A DNA stretch of 64,000 nucleotides from Sphingomonas oligoaromativorans (GCF_011762195.1 NZ_JAASQK010000004.1:370307-434306), one strand, 5' to 3'; shown: positions 25,105 through 34,222, counted from the stretch's first letter. A program made the numbers and translations. Notes: generated by a model not told the origin, from the letters alone.

Positions 25105-25898
25105 TGGCGGCGCGCTATCTCCTGCGGCTCGACGATGCATGTCCGACCATGGATCGGGAGCGCTGGGCTGCGATGGAGGCTATGCTCGATGCATTGGCGG
25201 CGCGGCCGATCGTCGCGGTCGTACCGGAAAATCGCGATACGGATCTGGTGCGGGGGCCGGTGGACCCGCTGTTCTGGGATCGTGTCCGGGCCTGGGAGGC
25301 GAAAGGTTGGGCGATTGCGATGCATGGCCTGCACCATCGTCAGCATCCGGTGGACCGCCGCACGCTGATCGTCCCGTTCCATGATCGCAGCGAATTTGCC
25401 GGGTTGGATGAGGACGCGCAGAAGAGGCTGCTGGTCCGCGCCTGGACGGCTTTCGTGGCGCAGGGCATTCGGCCGACGGCGTGGATCGCGCCCGGACATG
25501 CGTTCGATCGGGCTACTCTGCGCGCGCTCCGGGAAGCGACACCGATCCGCATCATCAGCGACGGCCTGAGCCTCGACAGCTTCGAAGAGGACGGGTTCGC
25601 CTGGGTGCCCCAGCAACTATGGTTCCCCCGGCCGCGCCGGTGGGGAACATGGACGATCTGCCTCCATCCCAACAGCATGACGCCTGCGGATATGGATCGG
25701 CTGCGGCGGGCGCTGTCGCAGCCTTATTATCGGGAGCGGCTGGTGGCGTTGCAGGATCTGTCGTTGCGATCACGCCCCCGGAGCCTTCTCGATCGGGGAT
25801 ATCATCATGGGTTCCTCGCACGCGGTCGAGTGGAGCGGATGCTCCTGCCGCCCTATCTGGCTGGCAAGCGGCTCTGGGCGGAGGTCCGTGGAACATGA
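25104..25898 (+). CDS. DUF2334-like polysaccharide deacetylase-related protein
   Basis: A 264-residue protein of the DUF2334 type, a branch of the polysaccharide deacetylase (NodB/CE4) fold. The N-terminal strand YLLRLDDACPTMD supplies the paired Asp, GWAIAMHGLHHR the metal-binding His pattern, and PTAWIAPGHAFDRATLRALRE and ICLHPNSMTP match later motifs. It may remove acetyl groups from the EPS or a precursor. The ATG overlaps the stop of the methyltransferase (TGATG), and the stop overlaps the following GT4 start (ATGA). Confidence 0.8.
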   Translation: MAARYLLRLDDACPTMDRERWAAMEAMLDALAARPIVAVVPENRDTDLVRGPVDPLFWDRVRAWEAKGWAIAMHGLHHRQHPVDRRTLIVPFHDRSEFAGLDEDAQKRLLVRAWTAFVAQGIRPTAWIAPGHAFDRATLRALREATPIRIISDGLSLDSFEEDGFAWVPQQLWFPRPRRWGTWTICLHPNSMTPADMDRLRRALSQPYYRERLVALQDLSLRSRPRSLLDRGYHHGFLARGRVERMLLPPYLAGKRLWAEVRGT

Positions 25899-27040
25899 AC
25901 GGCCAGCCGCCGCCACGGATCGCGTTCCTCCTTTCGAGCCTGAAGTTCGGGGGAGGCGAGCGGGTGGCGTTATATCTGGCGGCGGCGCTCCAGCGACGGG
26001 GCTATGCGATCGATATCCTGCTGATGCAATCCGCCGGCGAACTGCTGGAAGAGGCGGCGCGCGATTTCACTGTCGTGGACCTTCGGTGCGAACGGACATG
26101 GCGACTTCCCGGCCGGCTGGTGCGTTACCTTCGGGAACGGCGGCCGGTCGCGCTGATCTCCAGTTTCTGGAAGCTCAATCTCTGTGCCTGCCTTGGCCGG
26201 ATAGTGTCGCCGGGCACTCGGCTGCTGGTATGGGAGCATTCGCCGCCGAGCCGCAGCGCCAACAGTCCGCGCTGGGCTTATTTCCTGAGCGCGAGCGTCC
26301 TCTACCGCCTGGCGACCAAGGTGATCGCCGTGTCGGGCGGCGTGGCACGCGATGTCCGCGGCATGACCATCGGTCTAGACGGTCGGGTCGTTCCGATCTT
26401 CAATCCTGTTCCGCCTCCGCCCCAATCGTCGGTGGCGCGGGGGCCGGGAAAGCGAATATTATGGATCGGACGGTTGGACCGGCCGAAAAATCCCGGCCTC
26501 ATGATCGATGCGTTCACCCGGATGCGCGGGAAGAATCTCCACCTCGATATCCTGGGCGACGGCCCGCTACGGAGCAGCCTTGAAGAACGCGTGCAGGTGT
26601 TGGGCATGAGCCGTCAGATCCGCTTTCTCGGCTTTCAGCCGTCGCCCTACGACCATATGGAGCAGGCCGATCTCCTGGCCCTTTCCTCCGATCGCGAGGG
26701 GCTGCCGACCGTTCTCATCGAGGCGCTTCATGCGGGGCTCGCGGTCGTCAGTACCGATTGCGGAGACGGCGTGCGGGAAATTCTGATGGATGGTCACCAC
26801 GGGGCCATCGTGCCGACAGGCGATGCCGCCGCGCTCGCCGCCGCCATCGAGAGGCAACTGGCCTGCCCTCCCGATCCCGACAGTCAGCGCGCAGCGGCGC
26901 GGCGTTTCGACCCGGACAGGATCGCCGGAAAATTCCTCGCCGCTTTGGGGCTGAGTGATGCGGACATGGCTCAAAACCAGCCTCTCACGCCCGCCACGAA
27001 GCTCGCCGAGGATATCCTGTCCCCATCGGCGCGGGCATAG
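25895..27040 (+). CDS. Glycosyltransferase family 4 (EPS)
   Basis: A 381-residue GT4 enzyme starting MNGQPPPRIAFLLSSLKFGGGERVALYLAAALQRRGY, with the glycine-rich acceptor-domain loop. The donor domain has GKRILWIGRLDRPKNPGLMIDAF, LDILGDGPLRSSLEERV and MEQADLLALSSDREGLPTVLIEALHAGLAVVSTDCGDGVREIL. It is the last gene of the 23672-27040 operon (ATGA overlap). The last 70 bp overlap copB on the other strand, and the terminal residues (LTPATKLAEDILSPSARA) may be read-through. Confidence 0.87.
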   Translation: MNGQPPPRIAFLLSSLKFGGGERVALYLAAALQRRGYAIDILLMQSAGELLEEAARDFTVVDLRCERTWRLPGRLVRYLRERRPVALISSFWKLNLCACLGRIVSPGTRLLVWEHSPPSRSANSPRWAYFLSASVLYRLATKVIAVSGGVARDVRGMTIGLDGRVVPIFNPVPPPPQSSVARGPGKRILWIGRLDRPKNPGLMIDAFTRMRGKNLHLDILGDGPLRSSLEERVQVLGMSRQIRFLGFQPSPYDHMEQADLLALSSDREGLPTVLIEALHAGLAVVSTDCGDGVREILMDGHHGAIVPTGDAAALAAAIERQLACPPDPDSQRAAARRFDPDRIAGKFLAALGLSDADMAQNQPLTPATKLAEDILSPSARA

Positions 27041-28005
27041 TCGGCGCTTTTGCCCGCCTTGCGTTCCCAACTCACGCCGACATAGGGGGCGAATTCCCGC
27101 CGGATCTCATAACGCAGCCTCAGGCCGAGTTCGGCGTCGACCAATCCGGCACCATAGCGACCCTGTGGCACATCCTGCGCGGAGAGATTGAGTTCGACGC
27201 GAGGCTGAAGGACGAGCCGCTGTGTGATCCGCTGGTCGTACAGCGCCTCGATCCGGCCCAGCACGTCACCGCGCGTCGAGACGAACAGCGCCGCCTCCGT
27301 CTCGAACCTGTAGGGGGCGAGGCCTTCGATGCTCAACGCGGCGTAGGTCCGCGACGGGGAGGGGCGGATATCCTGCCGCACACCGAGCTGGAGATTGTAA
27401 TAAGGGCCAATGGCGCGCCCGTAGAGCGCCTGCACCTCGGCATGATCGACGCCGTCGTGGAACCGGCCTTCGCCTTCGCTCTTGATCCAGAGGCGGTTGA
27501 TATCGCCCCCGACGAAGCCATCGGCATCCCAGCGATAGCCTTCATGCCCTTGTTGAGCCTGTATCTCCGCGATGTTGAAGAGCAGTTGATGGTGGAGCCC
27601 GCCGCCATCCTCCCGCATCATCTGCCGGCGGGAGCGTTCCATGTCCGCCGGAGCGTAGAAGCGGTCCGCATAATGATCCATCGGCATCGAAGGTGCCGGC
27701 GCGTTGCCTGCGGGGAGCGAGGTGCCCGTCATCGCCACGCCATCCATCGCGGTCATGTCATGGGCCGCAGGGGGCTCGGGCATGTCGTGTCCCATCGGCA
27801 TGGTCATATCGCCATGATCGTGGGACATCGCATGATGAGGGGCCGCCTTGGCGGCCGGTTTCGCGGGTGGCGTCTTTCGATGATGAGCCGGTGCCTTGGG
27901 CGGCGCGGGCATCACCATGCCTTTCATGTCCATTCCCGGCATCGATTGCGCAAGGGAAGGCGCGGCGAGGAAGGCCATGCCGAGCAGCAGAGGGCGGTGG
28001 ATCAT
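26971..28005 (-). CDS. copB: Copper resistance protein CopB
   Basis: A 344-residue outer-membrane protein. A signal peptide (MIHRPLLLGMAFLAAPSLAQS) precedes a Met/His-rich segment (SMPGMDMKGMVMPAP to MPMDHYADRFY, about residues 20-115), a likely Cu-binding region. The C-terminal beta-barrel domain shows RWDADGFVGGDINRLWIKSEGEG, GPYYNLQLGVRQDIRP, and ends with ISSASFVAGVRGWF, aromatic-terminated as expected for a barrel. The start overlaps the copA stop (ATGA), so both are one operon. No copper-responsive regulator (CopR/S or CueR) is adjacent. Confidence 0.92.
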   Translation of the reverse strand: MIHRPLLLGMAFLAAPSLAQSMPGMDMKGMVMPAPPKAPAHHRKTPPAKPAAKAAPHHAMSHDHGDMTMPMGHDMPEPPAAHDMTAMDGVAMTGTSLPAGNAPAPSMPMDHYADRFYAPADMERSRRQMMREDGGGLHHQLLFNIAEIQAQQGHEGYRWDADGFVGGDINRLWIKSEGEGRFHDGVDHAEVQALYGRAIGPYYNLQLGVRQDIRPSPSRTYAALSIEGLAPYRFETEAALFVSTRGDVLGRIEALYDQRITQRLVLQPRVELNLSAQDVPQGRYGAGLVDAELGLRLRYEIRREFAPYVGVSWERKAGKSADYARADGDRISSASFVAGVRGWF

Positions 28006-29729
28006 GCGGCGTCTCCGCGCGGACGGACGCTCACGACGCGCATCATGCCGGCGGTCATGTGATAGAGAAGATGGCAATGGAACGCCCAGTCGCCGGGGGC
28101 GTCGGCGGTAAGATCGAAGCTCAGCGTCCCACCCGGCTGGACCAGCACCGTATGCTTGCGCGGCGCATGATCGCCATGGCCCGTCACCAGCTCGAAGAAA
28201 TGGCCGTGCAGGTGGATGGGGTGGCCCATCATCGTGTCGTTGATGAGCGTCACGCGCACCCGCTCGCCCTCGGTGAAGGGGATGGGCTCCATCATATCGG
28301 ACATGGCCTTGCCATCGAACGACCACATGAAGCGCTCCATGTTGCCGGTCAGATGAACCTCGATCGAGCGGGACGGGGCACGGATATCGGGATTGCGATC
28401 GAGCGCCATCAGGTCACGATAGGTCAGCACGCGATGCCCGACGCCGGCCAGCCCCACACCGGGATCGCCGGTTCGGTCGACCGGCATGGGGGCGAGCGTC
28501 TGCACGCCGGGGCCACGCTTCACCTGCAGGGCATGGGCGAAATTGCGCATACTCATGTCCATGCCGCCCATGTCGCCGCCCATCGCGCCCATGCCCATGT
28601 CGGCCATGGAAAGCAGGGGCCGTGCCCGGAGCGGGGGCATCTCCGCTATCATGCCGGCGCGTGGGGCGAGCGTCGCCCGCGCCATGCCGGACCGGTCGAT
28701 GCTCTCGGCGACAAGGGTGTAGGCGCGATCCTCCTGGGGAATGACGATGGCGTCGTAGGTTTCGGCGATGCCGATCTGGAACTCGTCGACCTCGACCGGG
28801 TGGACATCCTGACCATCCGCCTGAACGACCGTCATCGGCAAACCGGGGATGCGCAGGTTGAAGGTCGTCATCGACGAGGCGTTGATAATGCGCAGGCGAA
28901 CGCGCTCGCCGGGCGTGAAGAGTCCGGTCCAGTTATCCTGCGGGCCATGGCCGTTGACGAGATAGGTGTAGGTCGCCCCGGTGACATCGGCGATGTCGGT
29001 GGGCTCCATCCGCATCCCGCCCCATTTGAGGCGTTCGGCGAGTGGCTGGTCCTTGCCCGCGAGCAGGCCGGAGAGCGTCTGCTGCTCCCGGTTATAATAT
29101 TCGGGCATCAGCTTGAGGTGGCGGAAGATCGTCTCAGGCGCCTCATGGCTATGATCGGAGAGCAGGATGACGTGCTCGCGGTCGAAAGGCGCGCACTCCG
29201 GGCCGGCCGGCTCGATCACCAGCGGGCCGTAAAGGCCAAGCTGCTCCTGAAAGCCCGAATGGCTGTGATACCAGTAGGTGCCCGCCTGCCGGATCGGGAA
29301 TTCATACACGAAGGTCGAACGTGCGCGGATGCCGGGGAAGGAGATGCCGGGCACACCGTCGAACTGCGCCGGCACCAGCAGGCCGTGCCAGTGGATCGAG
29401 CTGTCCTCGTCCAGTTCGTTGACGACGCGCAGGCGGACATTCTGCCCTTGCCGCAGACGGATGAGCGGCGCAGGCGCGAAGCCGTTGATGCCGACGGCGC
29501 GTGAAGGGCGTCCGTCGATCCGCATCGTCTGGCGGGCGATACGCAGCGTGATGTCCTCACCGGAAAGAGGGCGCGCTTCGCTCCCGATCCCCGTAGAAAT
29601 CCGCTTGGCCCATGCCGGCGTCCATGCCGACGCGACCGCACTTCCCCCGAACAGCGTGGAGCCGAGCAGCAACCGCCGCCGGTCGACGATCCGCTCGGAA
29701 CCGAGTGCGCGTGTCGTACTGGAAGTCAT
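28002..29729 (-). CDS. copA: Copper resistance multicopper oxidase CopA
   Basis: A 575-residue periplasmic multicopper oxidase. The Tat-type signal is DRRRLLLGSTLFGGSAVASA. Copper ligands appear in the four standard blocks: IHWHGLLVP, GTYWYHSHSGFQ, HPIHLHGHFFEL, and WAFHCHLLYHMTAGMM, with the type 1 site Cys-His-His-Met. A Met-rich insertion (MADMGMGAMGGDMGGMDMSM, about residues 370-390) is typical for CopA. It oxidises Cu(I) to Cu(II). It heads the copAB operon. Confidence 0.93.
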   Translation of the reverse strand: MTSSTTRALGSERIVDRRRLLLGSTLFGGSAVASAWTPAWAKRISTGIGSEARPLSGEDITLRIARQTMRIDGRPSRAVGINGFAPAPLIRLRQGQNVRLRVVNELDEDSSIHWHGLLVPAQFDGVPGISFPGIRARSTFVYEFPIRQAGTYWYHSHSGFQEQLGLYGPLVIEPAGPECAPFDREHVILLSDHSHEAPETIFRHLKLMPEYYNREQQTLSGLLAGKDQPLAERLKWGGMRMEPTDIADVTGATYTYLVNGHGPQDNWTGLFTPGERVRLRIINASSMTTFNLRIPGLPMTVVQADGQDVHPVEVDEFQIGIAETYDAIVIPQEDRAYTLVAESIDRSGMARATLAPRAGMIAEMPPLRARPLLSMADMGMGAMGGDMGGMDMSMRNFAHALQVKRGPGVQTLAPMPVDRTGDPGVGLAGVGHRVLTYRDLMALDRNPDIRAPSRSIEVHLTGNMERFMWSFDGKAMSDMMEPIPFTEGERVRVTLINDTMMGHPIHLHGHFFELVTGHGDHAPRKHTVLVQPGGTLSFDLTADAPGDWAFHCHLLYHMTAGMMRVVSVRPRGDAA

Positions 29730-29844
29730 CTGAAACCGGCCCCGTCGCTCTTCACCGCGAACCCGATGGGGCTTGTCATGTTGGGAAGGTCAAGAGGGGC
29801 GATCGAGATTTTGTTGCTCGACCCCCCGCGTCGCCAGGCGCGGA

Positions 29845-30144
29845 TCAGCCCGCGGACGCGCCCAGCCTTCGCCGCACGATCCAGCTCAGTGCCTTGAGGG
29901 CATCCCCGTCGATTTGCTCACGGCGTTCGCGCAGGATGTCCATGCCGCGCTCCCGCGCCCGTTCGAGTCGGGCGGCGAAGGCTGGATCCTGGTCCGCGAG
30001 CCGCAGGAAGCCCTTGAAGCTCATCCGGCAATCCCGACAGACGCGCAGCAGGGATTCCCCGCCCGCGATCCGCTCCAGCAACGGGTCGAGATCACCGAGA
30101 TCGAAACTCAACTGGATATTCGGGACGTCGGCATTCTCGATCAT
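29845..30144 (-). CDS. Small helical protein, possibly DNA-binding (unassigned)
   Basis: A 99-residue, mainly helical protein. The segment ESLLRVCRDCRMSFKGFLRLADQDPAFAARLERARERGMD (residues about 29-69) resembles the helix-turn-helix of terminase small-subunit-like and related proteins, which read 'D.P.FA..Y.rAr..q'. The C-terminal part is a short basic helix (WIVRRRLG). No neighbour clarifies its role; it lies between copA and the GH3 gene, alone on the minus strand. Coding status is moderate because the region is short and no strong ribosome-binding site is visible. Confidence 0.5.
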   Translation of the reverse strand: MIENADVPNIQLSFDLGDLDPLLERIAGGESLLRVCRDCRMSFKGFLRLADQDPAFAARLERARERGMDILRERREQIDGDALKALSWIVRRRLGASAG

Positions 30145-30268
30145 GTTCGCGGGGCGTTCCTCGGCGGGGCGCGCTGCCCTATCGGGATCGGGCGCGAAGT
30201 CAACCGGGGTGATCGCCGGAGCTTGAGTAAGGCGGCGCAGGCGGCCATGGCCCGCGCCGCCTCCAGGA

Positions 30269-32530
30269 TCAGGGGCGGAAGCGCTGATCGGTCATGGTGG
30301 CATCGGCGGTCAACGCCGCGTCGCCCGCGGCACGGGCAAGGGCGACATGGTAACGCCCGCCCACAAGATGCCAGCCCCGCGCCTTGTCGTCCCAGCGCGA
30401 CAGGATGCGCCGCTCGGCGGTCAGCGTCACATGACGGGTCTCGCCCGGCTTCAACTCGACGCGCTGGAAGGCGGCGAGGCGCGCCGTCTGGCCATCCGCC
30501 GCGACATAGACCTGCGGGACATCCGCACCGGCGCGGGCGCCGCTGTTGGTCACGTCGAAGCTGATGGCGAGCGTCGCGCCGCCGGTCACCTTGAGGTTCT
30601 TGTACGCGAAGTGTGTGTAGGAAAGCCCATAGCCGAACGGGAAGAGCGGCTTCTCCTTCTGCGCTTCGAACCAGCGATAGCCGACATTCGCGCCTTCCGG
30701 GTATTCGATCGGGAAGATCGCCGCCTGCGCGCCGGCGCTGCCCGCGTTGGAAGCCGCGTCGTTCGCCTCGATCGCCGCGAGGTTGACCGGCGCGGGGCGA
30801 GGGGCCTGCTTTTCGGCGACCGGGAAGGTGATAGGCAGGCGGCCCGAGGGGTTCACCTTGCCGAACAGGATGTTGGCGATCGCCTCGCCGCCGCGCTGGC
30901 CCGGATACCAGGCGGCGAGCACCGCCGGCACCTTCTCGAGCCACGACATCAGCACCGGGCCGCCGGTTTCGAGCACCACCGCAGTCTTCGGGTTGGCCGC
31001 CGCGACCGCGTCGATCAGCGCGTCCTGATCGTTCGGAAGGGTGAGGTTGTGGATGTCTTCCGCCTCGGTGCGCCACTGCGTCGCGAAGACGATGGCGATG
31101 TCCGCCGCCTTTGCCGCCGCTGCTGCCGCAGCCGGATCGCTGCCGTCGACATAGGTGACCTCCGCGCCGGGCACGAGCGCCTGAATGGCCTTCATCGGCG
31201 AGGAATTATGCCAGGTCGTCCGCGCGAAGGAGGCTGCCGGGCCGCTCTTCAGCGGAATCTCGACCGGCACGCCGCCGACCGAGCGGACCTGCGACGAACC
31301 GCCGCCCGACAGCACGCCGACATCGGCATGGCCGCCGATCACGACGATGCGCTTCGCCTGTGTCGCGAGCGGGAGCATGTCTCCCTCGTTGCGCAGCAGG
31401 ACGATGCCTTCCTCGGCCGCCTTCTGGGCGACGAGCGCGTGGGCGGCATAATCGATCGGCTGGTTGGTGGCGGGCGCCGGATCGTCGTAGAGGCCAGTCT
31501 CGATGATGCCGGTCAGCACGCGCTTGGCCATCTCGTCGAGGCGGGCCTTCGGCACCTCGCCCTTCGCCAGCGCCTCCTTCAGCGGCGCGCCGAAATAGAT
31601 CATCTTGTCGAGTTCGGCGCCGCTGTCCTGATCGAGGCCGGCATTGGCGGCCTTGGCCGTCGAGTGTACCGCCCCCCAGTCGGACATCACGAAGCCCTTA
31701 TAGCCCCAATCCCCACGCAGGATGGTGGTCAGCAGCTCCTTGTTCTCGCAGGCATAATCGCCGTTGACGAGGTTGTAGGCGCACATCACCGAGCCCGGAC
31801 GACCCTGATCGATGGCGATCTTGAACGCGAGCAGATCGCTCTCGTGGAGCGACGTCCAGTCGAGCTTCGCATCCGCCACCATGCGGCCGGTTTCCTGCGA
31901 ATTAAGGGCGAAATGCTTGATGGTCGAGACGATGTGGTTGCTCTGCACGCCCTTGATGTGCGCGCCATCGATCACGCCGGCCAGCAGCGGGTCTTCGCCG
32001 AGATATTCGAAGTCGCGCCCGCCCCACGGATCGCGCGTCAGGTTGACGCCGCCGGCGAGCAGGACGTTGAAGCGCTTGGCCCGCGCTTCGGAGCCGATCA
32101 TCGCGCCGCCCGCATAGGCGACCTCGGGATCGAAGCTGGCCGCCGTGGCGAGGCCGGCCGGGAGCGCCGTCGCGACGTCGCCCTTGCGCTGCTCGACCTG
32201 ATTGGCGACGCCGAGGCTGGCGTCGCTCTCACGCAGCGTCGGAATGCCGAGGCGCGGCACGCCGACCATCTCACCGGCGGATGGGACCATATCGGTCGGC
32301 GCGCCCGGCTTGCCCTGCGCGAAGGGCGGGAACCAGGTGCGGACGAGCTGGAGCTTCTCGTCCTCCGTCATCGCGGCGACCAGCGCGGAGGCGCGCGCCT
32401 CCGTCCCGAGCTTGCGATTCAGCCACGGCTTGGCCGCCTGAGGCGCCGCAGCCAGCACAGGCGCCGTCAGCGAGAGCGCAGCGCCCGCCAGCAGGATGCA
32501 TCGCAGGATCGGGAAACGGGTCTCGCTCAT
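30269..32530 (-). CDS. GH3 family beta-glucosidase
   Basis: A 753-residue secreted glycoside hydrolase family 3 enzyme. Signal peptide about residues 1-30 (ILLAGAALSLTAPVLAAAP). The N-terminal barrel has VLLAGGVNLTRDPWGGRDFEYLGEDPLLAG and the nucleophile motif GFVMSDWGAVHST (Asp near residue 282). The GH3 C-terminal domain shows EGIVLLRNEGDMLPL and AVVLETGGPVLMSW, then a fibronectin III-like domain from FPFGYGLSYTHFAYKNLKV. It is the last gene of the minus-strand set TonB receptor - halogenase - GH3, 13 bp after the halogenase. The start at 32530 follows GAGAGAGG by five bases. It would release glucose from periplasmic oligosaccharides. Confidence 0.93.
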   Translation of the reverse strand: MSETRFPILRCILLAGAALSLTAPVLAAAPQAAKPWLNRKLGTEARASALVAAMTEDEKLQLVRTWFPPFAQGKPGAPTDMVPSAGEMVGVPRLGIPTLRESDASLGVANQVEQRKGDVATALPAGLATAASFDPEVAYAGGAMIGSEARAKRFNVLLAGGVNLTRDPWGGRDFEYLGEDPLLAGVIDGAHIKGVQSNHIVSTIKHFALNSQETGRMVADAKLDWTSLHESDLLAFKIAIDQGRPGSVMCAYNLVNGDYACENKELLTTILRGDWGYKGFVMSDWGAVHSTAKAANAGLDQDSGAELDKMIYFGAPLKEALAKGEVPKARLDEMAKRVLTGIIETGLYDDPAPATNQPIDYAAHALVAQKAAEEGIVLLRNEGDMLPLATQAKRIVVIGGHADVGVLSGGGSSQVRSVGGVPVEIPLKSGPAASFARTTWHNSSPMKAIQALVPGAEVTYVDGSDPAAAAAAAKAADIAIVFATQWRTEAEDIHNLTLPNDQDALIDAVAAANPKTAVVLETGGPVLMSWLEKVPAVLAAWYPGQRGGEAIANILFGKVNPSGRLPITFPVAEKQAPRPAPVNLAAIEANDAASNAGSAGAQAAIFPIEYPEGANVGYRWFEAQKEKPLFPFGYGLSYTHFAYKNLKVTGGATLAISFDVTNSGARAGADVPQVYVAADGQTARLAAFQRVELKPGETRHVTLTAERRILSRWDDKARGWHLVGGRYHVALARAAGDAALTADATMTDQRFRP

Positions 32531-32543
32531 GAAGGCCTCTCTC

Positions 32544-34106
32544 TCAGTTCTGTCGTTGATAATGGTCGAGCAGGGCTCGGTGGTCGGGCAGGGCGTCGAC
32601 CGCCTGCGCGCCGGCCTGTCGCACCCTGTCGAAAGCCGTGCGCGCATCCGCGCCATCCTGTGGGGAGGCGGCGAAGGCACCGGCCCCCGCCTGCGTCCCG
32701 AAGCCGAGGCCGTGCAGGATGAAGGCCCAGCTCGGCGGCAGGAAGGTCTCGTGATCCACCACGAAATCGAAGCGGGAAGGGAGCCGGCGGCGCCATTGGG
32801 CGATCTTGTCGCGGAGCCCTTCCGGCCAGGAAGCGGGATCGGTGTTGTCGCGCCAATAGGCGGTGTCGGCGCGGCGGCTGACCGCATAATGGAGCTTCAG
32901 GAACTCGACGATGGCGTCGAAACGGGCCGGCATCTGCCGGTTGAAGTTGCGCGCGGCCCCTTCAAGCGCGGCGCGGTCGACCGGGCCGTTCAGCATCTCG
33001 GCGAGCATCCGGGCGGCGACTTCGATCAACATGATGCCGGTCGATTCCAGCGGCTCGAAAAAGCCGGCGGAAAGCCCGATCGCCATGCAGTTGCCGATCC
33101 ATTGCTGCTCACGATAGCCGGTGCGGAACTGGAGCCGCCCGGTCTGAAGCCCCTTCTCCGCCGGGCCGGCATAGCGACGGATCACCGCCTCGGCCTCGTC
33201 GTCGGACATATGGCGGCTCGAATAGACGCAGCCGGTGCCGCGGCGATCGATCAGGCCGATATCCCAGATCCAGCCGCCTTCATGCGCCGTCGCCAGCGTA
33301 TAGGGCGCGATCGGTGTGTCCGGCCGCTCGTGCGGGATCTGGAGCGCGATGGCGCGATCGTTGAACAGCACATCCTCGACGCTCTTGAAACGGGCGCCGA
33401 GCGTATCGCCGATCAGCAGCGCCCGGAAGCCCGAGCAGTCGACGAAGAAATCTCCCGCAATCGCCGGCCCGCCATCGGCCGCGCGCACGGCCGCGATGCC
33501 GCCCTGCTCGGTGCGGTCGACGGTCGCGATCGTGGCCTCGATCCTCTCGACGCCGTTCGAGGTCGCGACATCGCGGAGGAAATCCGCGAGGCGCGCCGCA
33601 TCGAAATGATAGGCATAATTCATCGGGCCGTCGAAATCGGGGTCTTGAGCCCGCTTGGGGCCGCGTCCGGCGCGGATCACGCGCTCCTGCGCGGTGACGG
33701 CATCGGCATAGGCCGGGCGCGCCGGATCGGATGCGCTGTCCAGCCAGAACGGCAAAAGACCGGGCGCATCGCCGCCGAAGGGCAGGTTGAAGGGGTGGAA
33801 ATAGTCGTCCGCGCCGGAGCCCGGCGTCGGTCCGGCAGCCCAGTCGACGAAGCGCACGCCCTGCTTGAAGGTCGCGTGGCTGGCGCGGAGGAACTCGGCC
33901 TCGCTGCGGCCCAGGGTGGCAAGCGTCGAACGGAGTGTCGGGAAGCTTCCCTCGCCGACGCCGATCGCGCCGATGTCGGGGGATTCGACGAGCGTGATCG
34001 CCCAGCCATGCGGCCGCCCGGCCCCAGGCAGATTGCGGGACAGATAGGCCGCGGTGAGCCAGCCCGCCGTTCCGCCTCCCACGATCACGATACGCTTCTG
34101 CGTCAT
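32544..34106 (-). CDS. Flavin-dependent (tryptophan-type) halogenase homologue
   Basis: A 520-residue flavoprotein. FAD binding is at IVIVGGGTAGWLTAAYLSRNL (residues 6-26) and IGVGEGSFPTLRSTL. The residues matching the catalytic Lys and Glu of PrnA/RebH are present, in ATFKQGVRF (Lys about 81) and FFEPLESTGIMLIE (Glu about 354). The W-x-W-x-I-P motif, which discourages monooxygenase chemistry, reads GGWIWDIG here, with Gly for Pro. This group is often found beside TonB receptors and sugar genes in Caulobacterales and sphingomonads, where the substrate is unknown. Its operon sits next to a LacI-type operator, so induction by a sugar is likely. Confidence 0.85.
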   Translation of the reverse strand: MTQKRIVIVGGGTAGWLTAAYLSRNLPGAGRPHGWAITLVESPDIGAIGVGEGSFPTLRSTLATLGRSEAEFLRASHATFKQGVRFVDWAAGPTPGSGADDYFHPFNLPFGGDAPGLLPFWLDSASDPARPAYADAVTAQERVIRAGRGPKRAQDPDFDGPMNYAYHFDAARLADFLRDVATSNGVERIEATIATVDRTEQGGIAAVRAADGGPAIAGDFFVDCSGFRALLIGDTLGARFKSVEDVLFNDRAIALQIPHERPDTPIAPYTLATAHEGGWIWDIGLIDRRGTGCVYSSRHMSDDEAEAVIRRYAGPAEKGLQTGRLQFRTGYREQQWIGNCMAIGLSAGFFEPLESTGIMLIEVAARMLAEMLNGPVDRAALEGAARNFNRQMPARFDAIVEFLKLHYAVSRRADTAYWRDNTDPASWPEGLRDKIAQWRRRLPSRFDFVVDHETFLPPSWAFILHGLGFGTQAGAGAFAASPQDGADARTAFDRVRQAGAQAVDALPDHRALLDHYQRQN

Positions 34107-34155
34107 GCGTCTTCAGCCTCTGCTGAAAGGAGCCGGAGGTCCAAGGAAAGAAATG

Positions 34156-34187
34156 GCGGCCATCGTCCGATCACGAACGATGGCCGC
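34156..34187 (-). terminator. Stem-loop between TonB receptor and halogenase genes
   Basis: An 11-bp perfect inverted repeat (GCGGCCATCGT at 34156-34166, ACGATGGCCGC at 34177-34187) with a ten-base loop. On the minus strand it is followed by CATTTCTTTCC, a pyrimidine-rich run. It lies 35 bp after the receptor stop and 50 bp before the halogenase start. It may reduce transcription of the halogenase and GH3 genes relative to the receptor. Confidence 0.6.
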
Positions 34188-34222
34188 AGTACCCGGCGAA
34201 ACGCAAGCCGGGTGGGGGAAGT

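Noticed and set aside
28006..28326. Upstream extension of copB overlapping copA
   Set aside because: The extension is antisense-free but lies wholly within the copA frame; the signal peptide begins at 28005 with an ATGA overlap.
30231..30261. GC-rich stem-loop after the GH3 gene as an intrinsic terminator
   Set aside because: Eight-base arms exist, but no U-rich tract follows on the relevant strand, so it was not called.
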